Source: Nostoc piscinale CENA21
Lineage (GTDB): Bacteria; Cyanobacteriota; Cyanobacteriia; Cyanobacteriales; Nostocaceae
NCBI RefSeq assembly: GCF_001298445.1
Contig: NZ_CP012036.1
Location: 1-64,000 of the forward strand
Direction: 5' to 3'
Length of the DNA: 64,000 nt
The stretch's first letter is position 1. Each line of letters starts with the position of its first letter. The position numbers and the translations under genes are program-made. The notes below the pieces were generated by a model that worked only from the letters and a program-made list of their open reading frames with translations, was not told the DNA's origin and ran no database searches. Shown piece after piece: positions 28,049 to 38,490 of this stretch.

Positions 28049-31000
28049 ATGAAACCTCAACTGCATGATGTAACTAGCTTTAATCTCAGGCTGATGGGTG
28101 CTGTAGCAGGTGCAATCAGCGTTGTTTTGTATCCGGCTGTCGTTAAAGCCCAAACATACACACCAGAAACAGAAAATAGTGTCCAGAATCAGTTTCCCTC
28201 TGCTTCTACCTTAGCCGCAGTAGATCATCAGACTTCTGTAGACACATCCAGAGAAGTTGATGAAATCTCTCAGCCAAATCCTTTGCCACAAGATAATCAG
28301 ATTGATACCTCCTTGCCAGATATTAACGAACTGACTGCGGTTGAGCCTACTTTAGTAACAATCGGCATACAACCATTTCAACCTGCATCTGATATTCAAA
28401 TCCCTAAAAACTTACGTAAAATTGCAGCATCTGTAGACAATCAAAACGCACCCATCAAAATTCTCAACCCATCTACTGATAGTGTGGTGGATATTCCTGC
28501 GGCTAACGTAAGTGTGCAATTTTCTAGTGGTAGTCAGATAGAATTGCGCGTCAACGGCGTACTGGTAGATTCTTCATTAGTTGGACGCACAGAAACTGAT
28601 AATCAGACCAATTTAGTCACACAGACATGGTATGGTGTCTCACTCCAAGCCGGAGAAAATATCATCTCTGCACAAGAGGTTGGAAAACCAGAATCATCTG
28701 TAAAAGTAGGGGTAGTAGTGCGGAGTGTGCCAAAAAAGCTCACAATAGAAACAGTAGAAGCCCGTATCCCTGCTGATGGACGTTCCACTGCAACTATCCG
28801 TGGTGAATTAATTGATGAAAATGGCAATCGCTCTAACCATGATGCTGTTGTGACTGTAATACCAACTGCGGGAGAGTTAGTCGGGAAGGATTTCAAACCT
28901 GATGAACCAGGATTTCAGGTAGAAGCGAAAGCTGGAGAGTTTACCGCCACATTGCGTTCTGATTTAAAAGCTCAAACCGTCCGTATTCGTGCCACAACCA
29001 ATGATTTAGAAGCCTTTACCCAACTGCAATTTGAAACAGCCTTGCGTCCAAGTTTATTAACTGGTGTTATCGATGTCCGTTTGGGTGCAAGAGGTACAGA
29101 TTATTACAGTAGTTTTCGAGATTTTATCCGTCCTGACAAAGATACCAGCACTCAATTAGATTTTCACTCAGCGATATTTGCCACAGGTACAATAGGCGAA
29201 TGGTTGTTTACAGGTGCATATAATAGTTCCCGCACTCTTAACGAAGATTGTAACTGCGACAATCGCCTATTTAGAACTTACCAATTTAGCGAACAAAACT
29301 ATCCCGTTTATGGTGATAGTTCCAAAACCGATGTTGTTGCACCCTCGATTGATAGTGTATTTTTGCGGTTTGAACGCACCTCAAAAATTCCTAATGCGAC
29401 TCCTGATTATTTTATGTGGGGTGATTATGACACAGAAGAGTTTGCTCGGACATCCCAACAATTTACCTCTATTACTCGTCAATTACATGGCTTTAAAACT
29501 AATTACAATTTTGGAAATTTTCAATTTACAGGTTTATATGGCAATCATCTAGAAGGCTTTCAACGAGACACCATTGCACCTGATGGTACGAGTGGTTATT
29601 ACTTCCTCTCTAGAAGGTTAGTCATCGCTGGTAGTGAAAATGTCTTTCTGGAATTAGAAGAACTAAACCGTCCTGGTACTGTATTGGAGCGTAAACAACT
29701 CAGTCGTGGCCCAGACTACGAAATTGATTATGATCGCGGTACATTAATTTTTCGTGAACCGATTCTTCGTACAGATATAGATAGTAATGGACAAGTCTTA
29801 GTCCGACGCATTGTAGTGAGCTATCAATATGAAAGCCAAGACTCTGACAGTAATATCTATGCAGGTCGATTACAGTATCATTTCTCGCGCACATTGAATC
29901 AAGAAAGTTGGTTAGGTGCAACTTTTGTCCAAGAAAATCAAGGAGTTCGGGACTTTCAACTTTATGGTGCAGATGCACTTATTTCTTTAGGTAGTAATGG
30001 CAGGCTAATTGCTGAATATGCTCATTCCAGCAATGATTCGGAAGTGATTGGGAAAGTCAGTGGTGCGGCTTACCGTTTAGAAGCAGAGGGACAAATTAGC
30101 AATACTATTCAAGGACGTGCTTATTACCGATTTGCTGATACAGGTTTTGCCAATAATGCCACCATCAGCTTTGTACCTGGACAAACTCGCTATGGTGGAC
30201 AAGTCACAGCGAGACTGTCACAAACAACCAATTTTCGGGCGCAATACGACCATGAAGATAACTTTGGAATTGCACCCCAACCGCTAGATACTTTTGAAGA
30301 ACTATTTGCACCACGTTCAGAAGCTACACCAGGAAGTAAAGTTGATAACTCCTTGACAACAATTTCCGCCGGAATTCAACAACGCTTAGGTAAGGCTACA
30401 GTTGATGTTGATTGGATTCATCGCCATCGAGAAGATCGGATTCCGGTAAATGCTTTAACGAGTGATTCCCAGCAATTGCGATCGCGTCTGACTTTTCCCA
30501 TCGTTAAAAACCTGACTTTCGCTGCCCAAAATGAACTCACTCTCTCTTCCAGTGCAGATACTGTTTACCCAGACCGTACCATCTTGGGTTTGAATTGGGC
30601 AGCAATGCCTGGTGTAAATGTCAGTCTTGCCCAACAGTTTTACAGTAGTGGTCAACAAAGTGGCAATGCCATCACCAGTTTAAGTATCAATGGCGAACAT
30701 AAACTCGGCACAGATACAACTTTGACAGCTCGTTACTCAATTTTAGGAGGTGCTAACCAACTCACAACTCAAGGTGCTATTGGCCTAAATAACCGTTGGG
30801 CGATCTCTCCTGGGTTGCGGTTGAATCTGGCTTATGAACATGTATTTGGCAACTTCTTCAACCGCACCGGTGCCGGACAACAATACGCCCAACCTTTCAC
30901 AGTTGGTCAAGCCGCTTCATCTATTGGATTTGAGAGTGGTGATAGTTACAGTGTTGGTTTAGAATACAGTGATAACCCTGAGTTTCAAGCCAGTGCGCGT

Positions 31001-31693
31001 TATGAACATCGCACTTCTGCTAGTGGTTCTAATACAGTAATTTCGGCAGCAGCTACAGGCAAAATTTCGCCAGCACTGACAGCTTTAGCACGTTATCAAC
31101 AGGCAAACTCAGCTAATCAAAAACTCACAGGCTTAGGTGATACGGTAAACCTCAAACTAGGTTTAGCTTACCGTGACCCCAGCAATGATAAATTTAATGC
31201 TTTGCTACGGTATGAATACCGAGAAAATCCAGCCGTGATTCCTGACACGATTTTGTTAGGTAGTGGTACAGGCTCTCAAGACCATACTTTTGCTCTAGAA
31301 ACCATCTATGCACCCAATTGGCAATGGGAATTTTACGGTAAATATGCTTTGCGGAACAGTACATCTTACCTAGCCAACGATTTAGTCGGGACTAGTAGCG
31401 TGAATTTGGGGCAATTGAGAGCTACTTACCGTATGGGATACAAGATGGATTTAGTAGGAGAAGCGCGTTGGATAGGCCAAGGTAATTATAGTGAAACAGG
31501 CTTTGTTGTCGAAACTGGTTATTATTTATCACCTAACCTGCGTTTAGCGGCTGGATATGCTTTTGGCAGAGTTGATGACCGAGATTTTTCCGGTGTGCGT
31601 TCTGCTGGTGGCCCTTATTTGGGTTTAACTTTGAAACTCAACGAGTTATTTGAAGGTTTTGGACAGCAGAAAATCCCCCCACCACAGCGTTAA
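28049..31693 (+). CDS. Ig-like and predicted outer-membrane beta-barrel protein
   Basis: This 1214-residue protein has a signal peptide (1-35) and a linker rich in Pro, Gln and Ser. An Ig-like domain with WYGVSLQAGENIISA lies at about 140-225, and a Big_1-like domain (about 230-330) contains ARIPADGRSTATIRGELIDE. From about residue 340 there are alternating strands ending in aromatics, as in a large outer-membrane barrel, with a conserved-looking RGPDYEIDYDRGTLIFREP element near 550. AGGAG at 28034-28038, inside the previous gene, sits ten bases before the ATG. Function is unknown; a surface platform for the DUF11 proteins is inference. Confidence 0.7.
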   Translation: MKPQLHDVTSFNLRLMGAVAGAISVVLYPAVVKAQTYTPETENSVQNQFPSASTLAAVDHQTSVDTSREVDEISQPNPLPQDNQIDTSLPDINELTAVEPTLVTIGIQPFQPASDIQIPKNLRKIAASVDNQNAPIKILNPSTDSVVDIPAANVSVQFSSGSQIELRVNGVLVDSSLVGRTETDNQTNLVTQTWYGVSLQAGENIISAQEVGKPESSVKVGVVVRSVPKKLTIETVEARIPADGRSTATIRGELIDENGNRSNHDAVVTVIPTAGELVGKDFKPDEPGFQVEAKAGEFTATLRSDLKAQTVRIRATTNDLEAFTQLQFETALRPSLLTGVIDVRLGARGTDYYSSFRDFIRPDKDTSTQLDFHSAIFATGTIGEWLFTGAYNSSRTLNEDCNCDNRLFRTYQFSEQNYPVYGDSSKTDVVAPSIDSVFLRFERTSKIPNATPDYFMWGDYDTEEFARTSQQFTSITRQLHGFKTNYNFGNFQFTGLYGNHLEGFQRDTIAPDGTSGYYFLSRRLVIAGSENVFLELEELNRPGTVLERKQLSRGPDYEIDYDRGTLIFREPILRTDIDSNGQVLVRRIVVSYQYESQDSDSNIYAGRLQYHFSRTLNQESWLGATFVQENQGVRDFQLYGADALISLGSNGRLIAEYAHSSNDSEVIGKVSGAAYRLEAEGQISNTIQGRAYYRFADTGFANNATISFVPGQTRYGGQVTARLSQTTNFRAQYDHEDNFGIAPQPLDTFEELFAPRSEATPGSKVDNSLTTISAGIQQRLGKATVDVDWIHRHREDRIPVNALTSDSQQLRSRLTFPIVKNLTFAAQNELTLSSSADTVYPDRTILGLNWAAMPGVNVSLAQQFYSSGQQSGNAITSLSINGEHKLGTDTTLTARYSILGGANQLTTQGAIGLNNRWAISPGLRLNLAYEHVFGNFFNRTGAGQQYAQPFTVGQAASSIGFESGDSYSVGLEYSDNPEFQASARYEHRTSASGSNTVISAAATGKISPALTALARYQQANSANQKLTGLGDTVNLKLGLAYRDPSNDKFNALLRYEYRENPAVIPDTILLGSGTGSQDHTFALETIYAPNWQWEFYGKYALRNSTSYLANDLVGTSSVNLGQLRATYRMGYKMDLVGEARWIGQGNYSETGFVVETGYYLSPNLRLAAGYAFGRVDDRDFSGVRSAGGPYLGLTLKLNELFEGFGQQKIPPPQR

Positions 31694-32110
31694 AAACTTG
31701 ACATTGTTAATTATCCAGACAACAAAAGTTTTGCAGATTTACATAAATATGATCAGACATAATTCTCAGTGTAAATACTGCTTACAATCTAGTCGTTTAG
31801 TAAGTCACAATGAAGCGGCTAATAATTCGGATTTTATGACTGTTGTGTAAGCGATCGCTCCCATTTTTTGGGAATTTTAATACTAGTCAAGTAATGCTAT
31901 TGACAATTGGTCAAATAAACTCAATTTTTTAGGCAAAAACTCCTAGTAATTTTAATTAGAGATACATTAAAACCTATGTAATCATCCCCAATCATATACA
32001 CGACATCATTATTATTGACCGACTCAACCAAATCAATGAAAATACCTCATCCAAAAATGTAGAGATGCAGAATTTCGCGTTTCTACGCTACCAAATTATA
32101 TAAAAAACCT
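31694..32110. other. Intergenic region inside the surface-protein cluster
   Basis: About 420 AT-rich bases. It contains HIP1 near 31850 and a degenerate GAGATGC...GTTTCTAC inverted repeat at about 32058-32090. A separate promoter for the last cluster gene may lie here. The small frame at 31650-31850 is not supported. Confidence 0.4.
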
Positions 32111-35100
32111 ATGAAAAGCAAAATAAAAAATATATTACCCAACAGCAACTCACGACAATTAATTACTAGCCTTGCATTTTGTTTATGTATTTTGGGACAG
32201 GGAATACAATCAAGCCAAGCGGAAGGTAGCAAAGAGTTAATAGCTAATGGTGGATACAGACCTTATCTAGTATGGTCTTCTACTATAACATTAGCAGGAA
32301 TTCCTTTTAAAACTACACTAAAAGTGTATGTTGAACAAGGAGAAATTGTATATCTTGGCTCTAGTGTTCACAATAACACCCAGGATATCGTCTACCGCAG
32401 CCCTTTCAACGGTCAGAATGGCTCTTGTGATGTTCTTAATACTGGTTATGGTTTGATTGATACCCTTGACAAAGAAAGTAAAGGGCCTGAGCCTTTAACT
32501 CCTGGTGGCTATACACCTTGTCAATTCACTGCGACAGAAACAGGAATTTATGAAGTAGAGTTTCGTTCCCAGACTGCTAATAGTACGTCCAATCCTACGC
32601 CTGTGACTACAACCGCAGAATTTTCTGGAATTAACCAGAGAGCAACTGTCGCCGCTTGGGATATTACAGTTAGTCGTAATGGCGTGCCTCAAAAAGGGCG
32701 AGTATTTAGCAACTATGTTGCCCTGAATATGGGGGAAAATGCTGGTATAAATGGTGCGCCTTCTGATGTAAGACTTAATTCTCAGCTATTTATTCAAACA
32801 AAAGATGGATATCGCTATCGAACAGAAATGAATGGCCTTGATCCATTTGGCTTTATATTTTTTGCTAATAGCCGGGGATATATTGATAGTACTAATAATT
32901 CAACACTCTATCACTCCATAACTTCTCCATCTGATAATACTCTTAACTTTGACGGTAACGTCAAAGTTCAACGTCCCGATGTAGCCGACACCGCGACGGA
33001 CATCACCCATTTAGTTTTCTTTAATCGCCCTGCAACAGAAACACTGGTTGCTGTGGGAATTCCTTTAACGGCAACACCACCAGTTATACCTCAAAATTTT
33101 CTGTTTACTGGTGGGACTGGTGGTAGTGGTAATCAAACTTTTGTGGGTGTGGGAGGTAATTTTAGTTTTAATGCGACTTCTGGTGGTAGTTATCAAATTA
33201 TTATTGACACCAACACAGATGGCATTTTCGATCCTAGTGTAGACCGAGTACTACAAAATGTGATGCTTCCTGGCCAAAATGTTGTGCCTTGGAATGGGAA
33301 GGATGCTAACGGGGTAAACCTACAACCCCGACCAGGAAATCAGCCATATAATGCCCAAATCACTACTAGAGGAGGTGAATATCATTTCCCCTTACTAGAT
33401 GCAGAGAATAACTCTTTAGGATTTAAGATCACTATGGAAAATCCCCCAGGGGCGTTTCCTAACTTTCAAGATCAGAATGGGCAAAATATTGGGACTTCCA
33501 CTGTTTATTACAACGATAGTAATTATACTACTGCCAATGGAACACCTATCAGTTTAGATGGCACAGGAGCTACTAGCCCTCGGAATGCTTCTAGAGGTAT
33601 CAGTAGCACTGGAGGCGAACATGAATTTAATAGCAGGTATGGCGACTACAAAGGGATTGACACTTGGACTTTCTTCCCTAGCCAAGCAGTATTCAGCACT
33701 CTGGTAATCACCACAGATAAGCAAGCTAATGTCAGAGGTACTAAATCTGTTCGCTTTCTTACGGACAATGATAATAGCAATACGCTGACTGTGGGCGATA
33801 GGATTCAATACACCATCACCTATTCAAACTTAAGCCCAGGGACTAGCGACGCTATTAATTTTGTTATTAATGATACGTTGCCAAGTCAGCTAACTTTTGT
33901 GAGTGCTGCAATTACTAGTGCTACTTCGGGAAATAACATTACACGCAATTCAAATTACAACGGATCTGGTGCGTTGACTAATTCAGGTACTTTGCGTGTA
34001 GGTGATACAATCACGATTACAATTACTGCCACAATTAATAGTGCTAATAATGGTAATCCTATCAGTAACCAAGCAAGTGCTACCTTTAGTACGCCAGATA
34101 ATCCTTCTGTGACTGCTGGTACTGTGGTGACAGATGCAGATTCTGCTGGTTCTAATACTAATTCGCCCAGTGTTGGTGGTTACGTTATCCAGATTGCTAA
34201 TGATGGGGTAAATACAGGGAACAATCCTAGTAATACGGGAGATGATGAGCCTACGTTATTTACTGTGGGAAATATTCTTAAATACACAGTTTCACCATTA
34301 GCTGGTAAAGTCATTATCAACGAAGTGCTGTACAACGAAACAACTAATAATCTAGACGAGTTTATCGAACTTTATAATGCTTCCTCCTCAACTGTTGATT
34401 TAAGTGGTTTCAAGTTAGCGGACGGTAATCTCATAGCTAATAACATTGAAAGCTCATCAAATAGAATTAATTACACATTTCCCAATGGTACAATTCTACG
34501 GTCAGGAGAGTACGCTGTTATTTGGATAGGTTCTAATAACGCTAACACCCAAGCTACAGGAGCAGCTGTTCAACTTTGGATGGGTCTGTCTTCAAACAGA
34601 CTGACTAACGCTGGTGATGATGTCTGGTTATACGATAGCCAAAATCAGATTATTGATTACATTGCTTATGGTACAGGCAATGCTATTAACACACCTCCGC
34701 CAAGTTCTCTCAATCTTTGGGACAGTACTGACCAAGCGTCCCTAGCTGGGGCTATTGATGGTGAGTCGATTAGTTTAACTCGAAATGGTAATGATACCAA
34801 CACCAGTGCTTGTTGGGAAAGAACGACTAGCACCAACGCCAGTAGTAGATGTCCCAGCTATTTACCAACGAGAGATACGGATAATGTGGGTACTAGAGTC
34901 ACTAGCGTAGGTGTTAATAATAATGGTAGTCCCAAGATAGTGTTAGTAAAACGCATTACCCGCATTAATAATAACGATTTAAACGATAGTGTCGATGGTG
35001 CGGGTACTGATGATAATGATTCTAAATGGCCGAGTGGTTACTTGCGTGGCAAGATAAGTGCTACTGATGTCAAGCCAGGAGATGAGGTGGAGTACACTAT

Positions 35101-35462
35101 TTATTTCCTCTCTAATGGTAGTAGTAGTGCTACTAATGTGAAGTTCTGTGATTTAGTTCCAACTAATACTACTTTTATTGAAAATGCTTTTAATGGTCTA
35201 ACACCTAACAATGGTTTAGGAGGAAATCAGGGTATTGCATTTGCTGTTGGTACTACTAATGCTTATTTAACTAATGCAGCAGATTCAGACCGAGGAGTTT
35301 TTTTATGATTCGTCTACAGCTGTAAGTTGCGGTAATAATACAAATGGGGCTGTAGTAGTGAATATTACAGACTCTAGTTTGACTAGTTTATCGCCAGCTA
35401 CAGCACAAGGTGTACCAAATAATTCTTATGGTTTTGTTCGTTTCCGTGTCAAAATCAAGTAA
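32111..35462 (+). pseudogene. Secreted DUF11 plus lamin-tail domain protein, frameshifted at a T7 run
   Basis: With one T removed from the seven at 35298-35304 the gene encodes 1116 residues; as read it stops at 35308 and loses about 51 residues. A signal peptide ends near Ser-Gln-Ala. The parts are an N-terminal beta-rich region with a Ca-loop-like DTNTDGIFD (from residue 366), a DUF11 unit near 560 (LTVGDRIQYTITYSNLS), a lamin-tail domain (about 732-870; INEVLYNETTNNLDEFIELYN) and a second DUF11 unit near 995. Lamin-tail domains occur in bacterial surface and extracellular nuclease proteins; no nuclease motif is seen. The intact downstream frame suggests a base-call error. Confidence 0.75.
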
Positions 35463-35569
35463 TGAAAGTTTGCCACAATTTAGCATAAGTGTTGAACGAT
35501 CGCTATACCCATAGACTCTATTGTGGTATTAGTTACCTCTAGTGGCTAATACATAAAGTTGCACAGGGT

Positions 35570-36460
35570 ATGGCAGAACCAATTAAGATTCTTTTACAAA
35601 CAACAATTCCCACCACTGAAAACGACTGGAGTATTTTTCGATTCTCAATGCTCCAGGAGTATTTAGCATCTATTCAAGATGAAGCGGGTAATTATTTATT
35701 TACAGTTGTAGCACGCGATCGCATTTCCGATGCAGAAGGCAATGATCCCATTTTAGGTAGTATTGACCAATCTGATTTTGATGAACTTTGGTTATTTGCT
35801 TTAGATGTTGGTGATGGTTTAACAGCAAAAGATATTGCGGGAATTAACGCTTTTCGCCGACGTGGTGGCGGAACTTTAACCACCCGCGACCATCAAGATA
35901 TGGGCTGTTCTATGTGCGATTTAATTGATATTGGTGATATCCATTATTTCAACAGCAAAAACCCAGACCCTGATCAATCTCGTTGGTGTCGAGATGATCC
36001 ATATACAACTTATATTTCTTGGCCTAATTATCATTCTGGGGCGAATGGTGACTATCAACAAATAACTGTTATTGAACCAATTCACGAACTATTACAAAAT
36101 CCCAATTCACCATCAGGCAAGATTGAATTTTTTCCTGCACATCCCCACGAAGGCGGTATTGGTATACCTCCCAGTCATCCCAAGGCGCAGGTAATTGCTT
36201 TAGGAAAAAGTTTAGTTACTGGTCGTGATTTTAATTTAATTGTGGCGGTTGACCATTACCAAGATACACAAGGTAATAACTTAGGGCGTACTGTTGCTAC
36301 TTCCAGTTTTCATCATTTTGTGGATTATAACTGGGATATTACTAAAGGCTGTCCTAGTTTTGTTGATGAACTGCCTGGAGACGGGATGAAAAACGAGCCA
36401 CTGGCTTTAGAAGATATTAAAACTTATGTTCGTAATCTGGCTTTGTGGCTGGCAAATTAA
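35570..36460 (+). CDS. Protein of unknown function (possible glutamine-amidotransferase-like fold)
   Basis: This 296-residue cytosolic-type protein has no signal peptide. Its first half reads like a Rossmann/amidotransferase-like fold: a strand EPIKILLQTT, a loop DELWLFALDVGDGLT, a helix and then GGGTLTTRDHQDMGCSMCD, resembling ThuA or class-I amidotransferase-like proteins. A Cys-x-x-Cys (SMC) pair, several His and an FFPAHPHEGG segment could bind metal. It is not assigned to any characterised family. It follows the DUF11 cluster by about 110 bases on the same strand and may or may not belong to it. Confidence 0.6.
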   Translation: MAEPIKILLQTTIPTTENDWSIFRFSMLQEYLASIQDEAGNYLFTVVARDRISDAEGNDPILGSIDQSDFDELWLFALDVGDGLTAKDIAGINAFRRRGGGTLTTRDHQDMGCSMCDLIDIGDIHYFNSKNPDPDQSRWCRDDPYTTYISWPNYHSGANGDYQQITVIEPIHELLQNPNSPSGKIEFFPAHPHEGGIGIPPSHPKAQVIALGKSLVTGRDFNLIVAVDHYQDTQGNNLGRTVATSSFHHFVDYNWDITKGCPSFVDELPGDGMKNEPLALEDIKTYVRNLALWLAN

Positions 36461-36510
36461 ATAGCAAAGATGAAAGATGAAATTTTATATTTCATCTTTC
36501 ATACTTCTAA

Positions 36511-37713
36511 TTACGCATCATTTAAAGCCGCAATACCGGGCAGAGTTTTGCCTTCGAGTAACTCTAAGCTTGCGCCGCCACCGGTGGAGATATGGCTCAT
36601 TTGGTCAGCCAAACCTACTTTTTCCACAGCCGCAACAGAGTCACCACCACCGATAATGGTAGTTGTACCTGTTTTGCTGATATCTGCAAGAGTACGTGCG
36701 ATCGCTTCTGTACCGACAGCAAATTTATCAAACTCAAACACACCCATAGGCCCGTTCCAAATCACAGTTTTGCAATCAGCCAAAGCTTCTTGGAAGACTT
36801 TTACAGAGTCAGGGCCAATATCCAAGCCCATACCATCAGCAGGGATATTCTCAATGCTGACAGTGGTTGCATTGGCATCAGGGGCAAATTTATCCGCCGA
36901 GACAATATCTGTAGGTAGCAAGAAGGTAACACCTTTTTCCTTGGCTTTTGCTTCCAAAGATTTCGCTAGTTCCAGCTTGTCTTCTTCCACTAAAGACTTA
37001 CCAACATTCAAACCACGGGCTTTGTAGAAGGTGAAAATCATCCCACCGCCAATGATTAGCTTGTCGCACTTCTCTAGGAGAGTTTCGATAACGCCGATTT
37101 TGCTAGAAACCTTGGAACCACCAACAATTGCAGCCAAAGGACGTTGAGGATTTTCAATCGCGCTTTGGAGGTATTGCAATTCTTTTTCAATCAAGTAGCC
37201 AGCCACAGAAGGACTCAGGTAATGAGTCACACCTTCTGTAGAAGCATGGGCGCGGTGGGCTGTACCGAAAGCATCATTTACGTAAAAATCAGCATTAGAA
37301 GCTAGTTTTTTTGCAAATTCTGGCTCGTTTTTTTCTTCTTCTTTGTAGAAACGGACATTTTCTAGTAACAGCACTTGGCCATTTGCTAACGCCGCGACTT
37401 TAGCCGCCACTTCATCACCAATACAGTCATCAGTTTTAACAACTTCTTGCCCTAACAACTCAGAGAGGCGCTTGGCAACAGGTGTTAGACGCAATTTTTC
37501 ATCTACACCTTTGGGACGACCAAAATGGCTTGCTAGAATGACCTTAGCGCCCTTCTGCGTCAAATCTTTAATGGTTGGTAAAGCGGCGCGAATGCGGGTA
37601 TCATCTGTGATGTTGCCTTGGTCATCCACAGGCACATTAAAGTCAACTCGCACAAAAGCGCGTTTACCAGAAATATCAGCCGCAGATAAACTTGCTAAAG
37701 TTTTTTTGGACAC
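36511..37713 (-). CDS. pgk: Phosphoglycerate kinase
   Basis: This 400-residue enzyme makes ATP from 1,3-bisphosphoglycerate in glycolysis and runs in reverse in the Calvin cycle. The N-terminal RAFVRVDFNVP substrate-binding signature, LASHFGRPKG and the C-terminal GGGDSVAAVEK nucleotide motif are all present. The start is GTG at 37713, because AGGAGG lies eight bases upstream, while the in-frame TTG at 37719 would be too close. It is divergent from the universal stress gene. Confidence 0.96.
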   Translation of the reverse strand: MSKKTLASLSAADISGKRAFVRVDFNVPVDDQGNITDDTRIRAALPTIKDLTQKGAKVILASHFGRPKGVDEKLRLTPVAKRLSELLGQEVVKTDDCIGDEVAAKVAALANGQVLLLENVRFYKEEEKNEPEFAKKLASNADFYVNDAFGTAHRAHASTEGVTHYLSPSVAGYLIEKELQYLQSAIENPQRPLAAIVGGSKVSSKIGVIETLLEKCDKLIIGGGMIFTFYKARGLNVGKSLVEEDKLELAKSLEAKAKEKGVTFLLPTDIVSADKFAPDANATTVSIENIPADGMGLDIGPDSVKVFQEALADCKTVIWNGPMGVFEFDKFAVGTEAIARTLADISKTGTTTIIGGGDSVAAVEKVGLADQMSHISTGGGASLELLEGKTLPGIAALNDA

Positions 37714-37801
37714 AGCCAAACCCTCCTGATTGCCTTTTTGTTATCGTTTTGAAAGTATAACCATCAAGATTTTACCGGAGTCTGGGGTGCGGAGGAGAGA
37801 T

Positions 37802-38209
37802 ATGTTTAAGACAGTATTATTTCCAATCGATCAAAGTCGGGAAGCACGAGAAGCTGCTGATGTAGTGGCTAACGTCGTGCAGAAGTACGGTAGCCGCTTG
37901 GTTTTGCTATCTGTGGTTGAGGAAACCGCCACAGAAGCAACCAGTTCTGATCCAATGGTGTCACCAGAGGTAGTTGCTAAACTGCTAGAAAATGCCCAAG
38001 CTTTGTTTTCACAGCAAGGTATTCAGTCTGAAATTCTAGAAAGACAGGGAAAACCAGCGTTTACTATTTGTGATGTGGCTGATGAAATCGGCGCGGATTT
38101 AATTATTATGGGCTGTCGTGGACTGGGCTTAACAGATGAAGGTGCAACGGATAGTGTGACAACCAGAGTGATTAATCTTTCTCCTTGTCCAGTTTTGATT
38201 GTGCCTTAG
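37802..38209 (+). CDS. Universal stress protein A family
   Basis: This 135-residue UspA-fold protein begins MFKTVLFPIDQSREAREA. Its ATG at 37802 lies a few bases after GGAGGAGAGA. The ATP-binding signature of many Usp proteins, GxxGx9G[ST], is only partly kept: GCRGLGLTDEGATDS has Asp where Gly is usual. The C-terminal strand CPVLIVP is normal. Function is probably in stress or growth-arrest responses; binding of ATP is uncertain. Divergent from pgk, with an intergenic gap of about 90 bases. Confidence 0.9.
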   Translation: MFKTVLFPIDQSREAREAADVVANVVQKYGSRLVLLSVVEETATEATSSDPMVSPEVVAKLLENAQALFSQQGIQSEILERQGKPAFTICDVADEIGADLIIMGCRGLGLTDEGATDSVTTRVINLSPCPVLIVP

Positions 38210-38490
38210 TTGAGTAGGTGACAGCTGACATCATCTGTTGTATTTTTGTGAGTGCGATCGCTCCGATGAAGATCAAATCAAAGTGCGATCGCCTTACATA
38301 TCCCCCTTGCCAGACCATAAGAGTCTGTGTTACCAAAATAAATAGGCAAAATACTAAAAATTATCCCGTTATTTTCCCCATAGTCCTGGGAAAATAACCC
38401 CTAAAAATACTTGAGACGCGCGGCTGCTGAACCAATGTCTCTGCAATCAATTTAAAACCAGGGTCTTTTTCAGACTCTCATGGAGTTTTC

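Noticed and set aside
37701..37707. Frameshift at the seven-base run in pgk
   Set aside because: The pgk frame is correct through this run from a GTG with a good ribosome binding site, so it is not disrupted.
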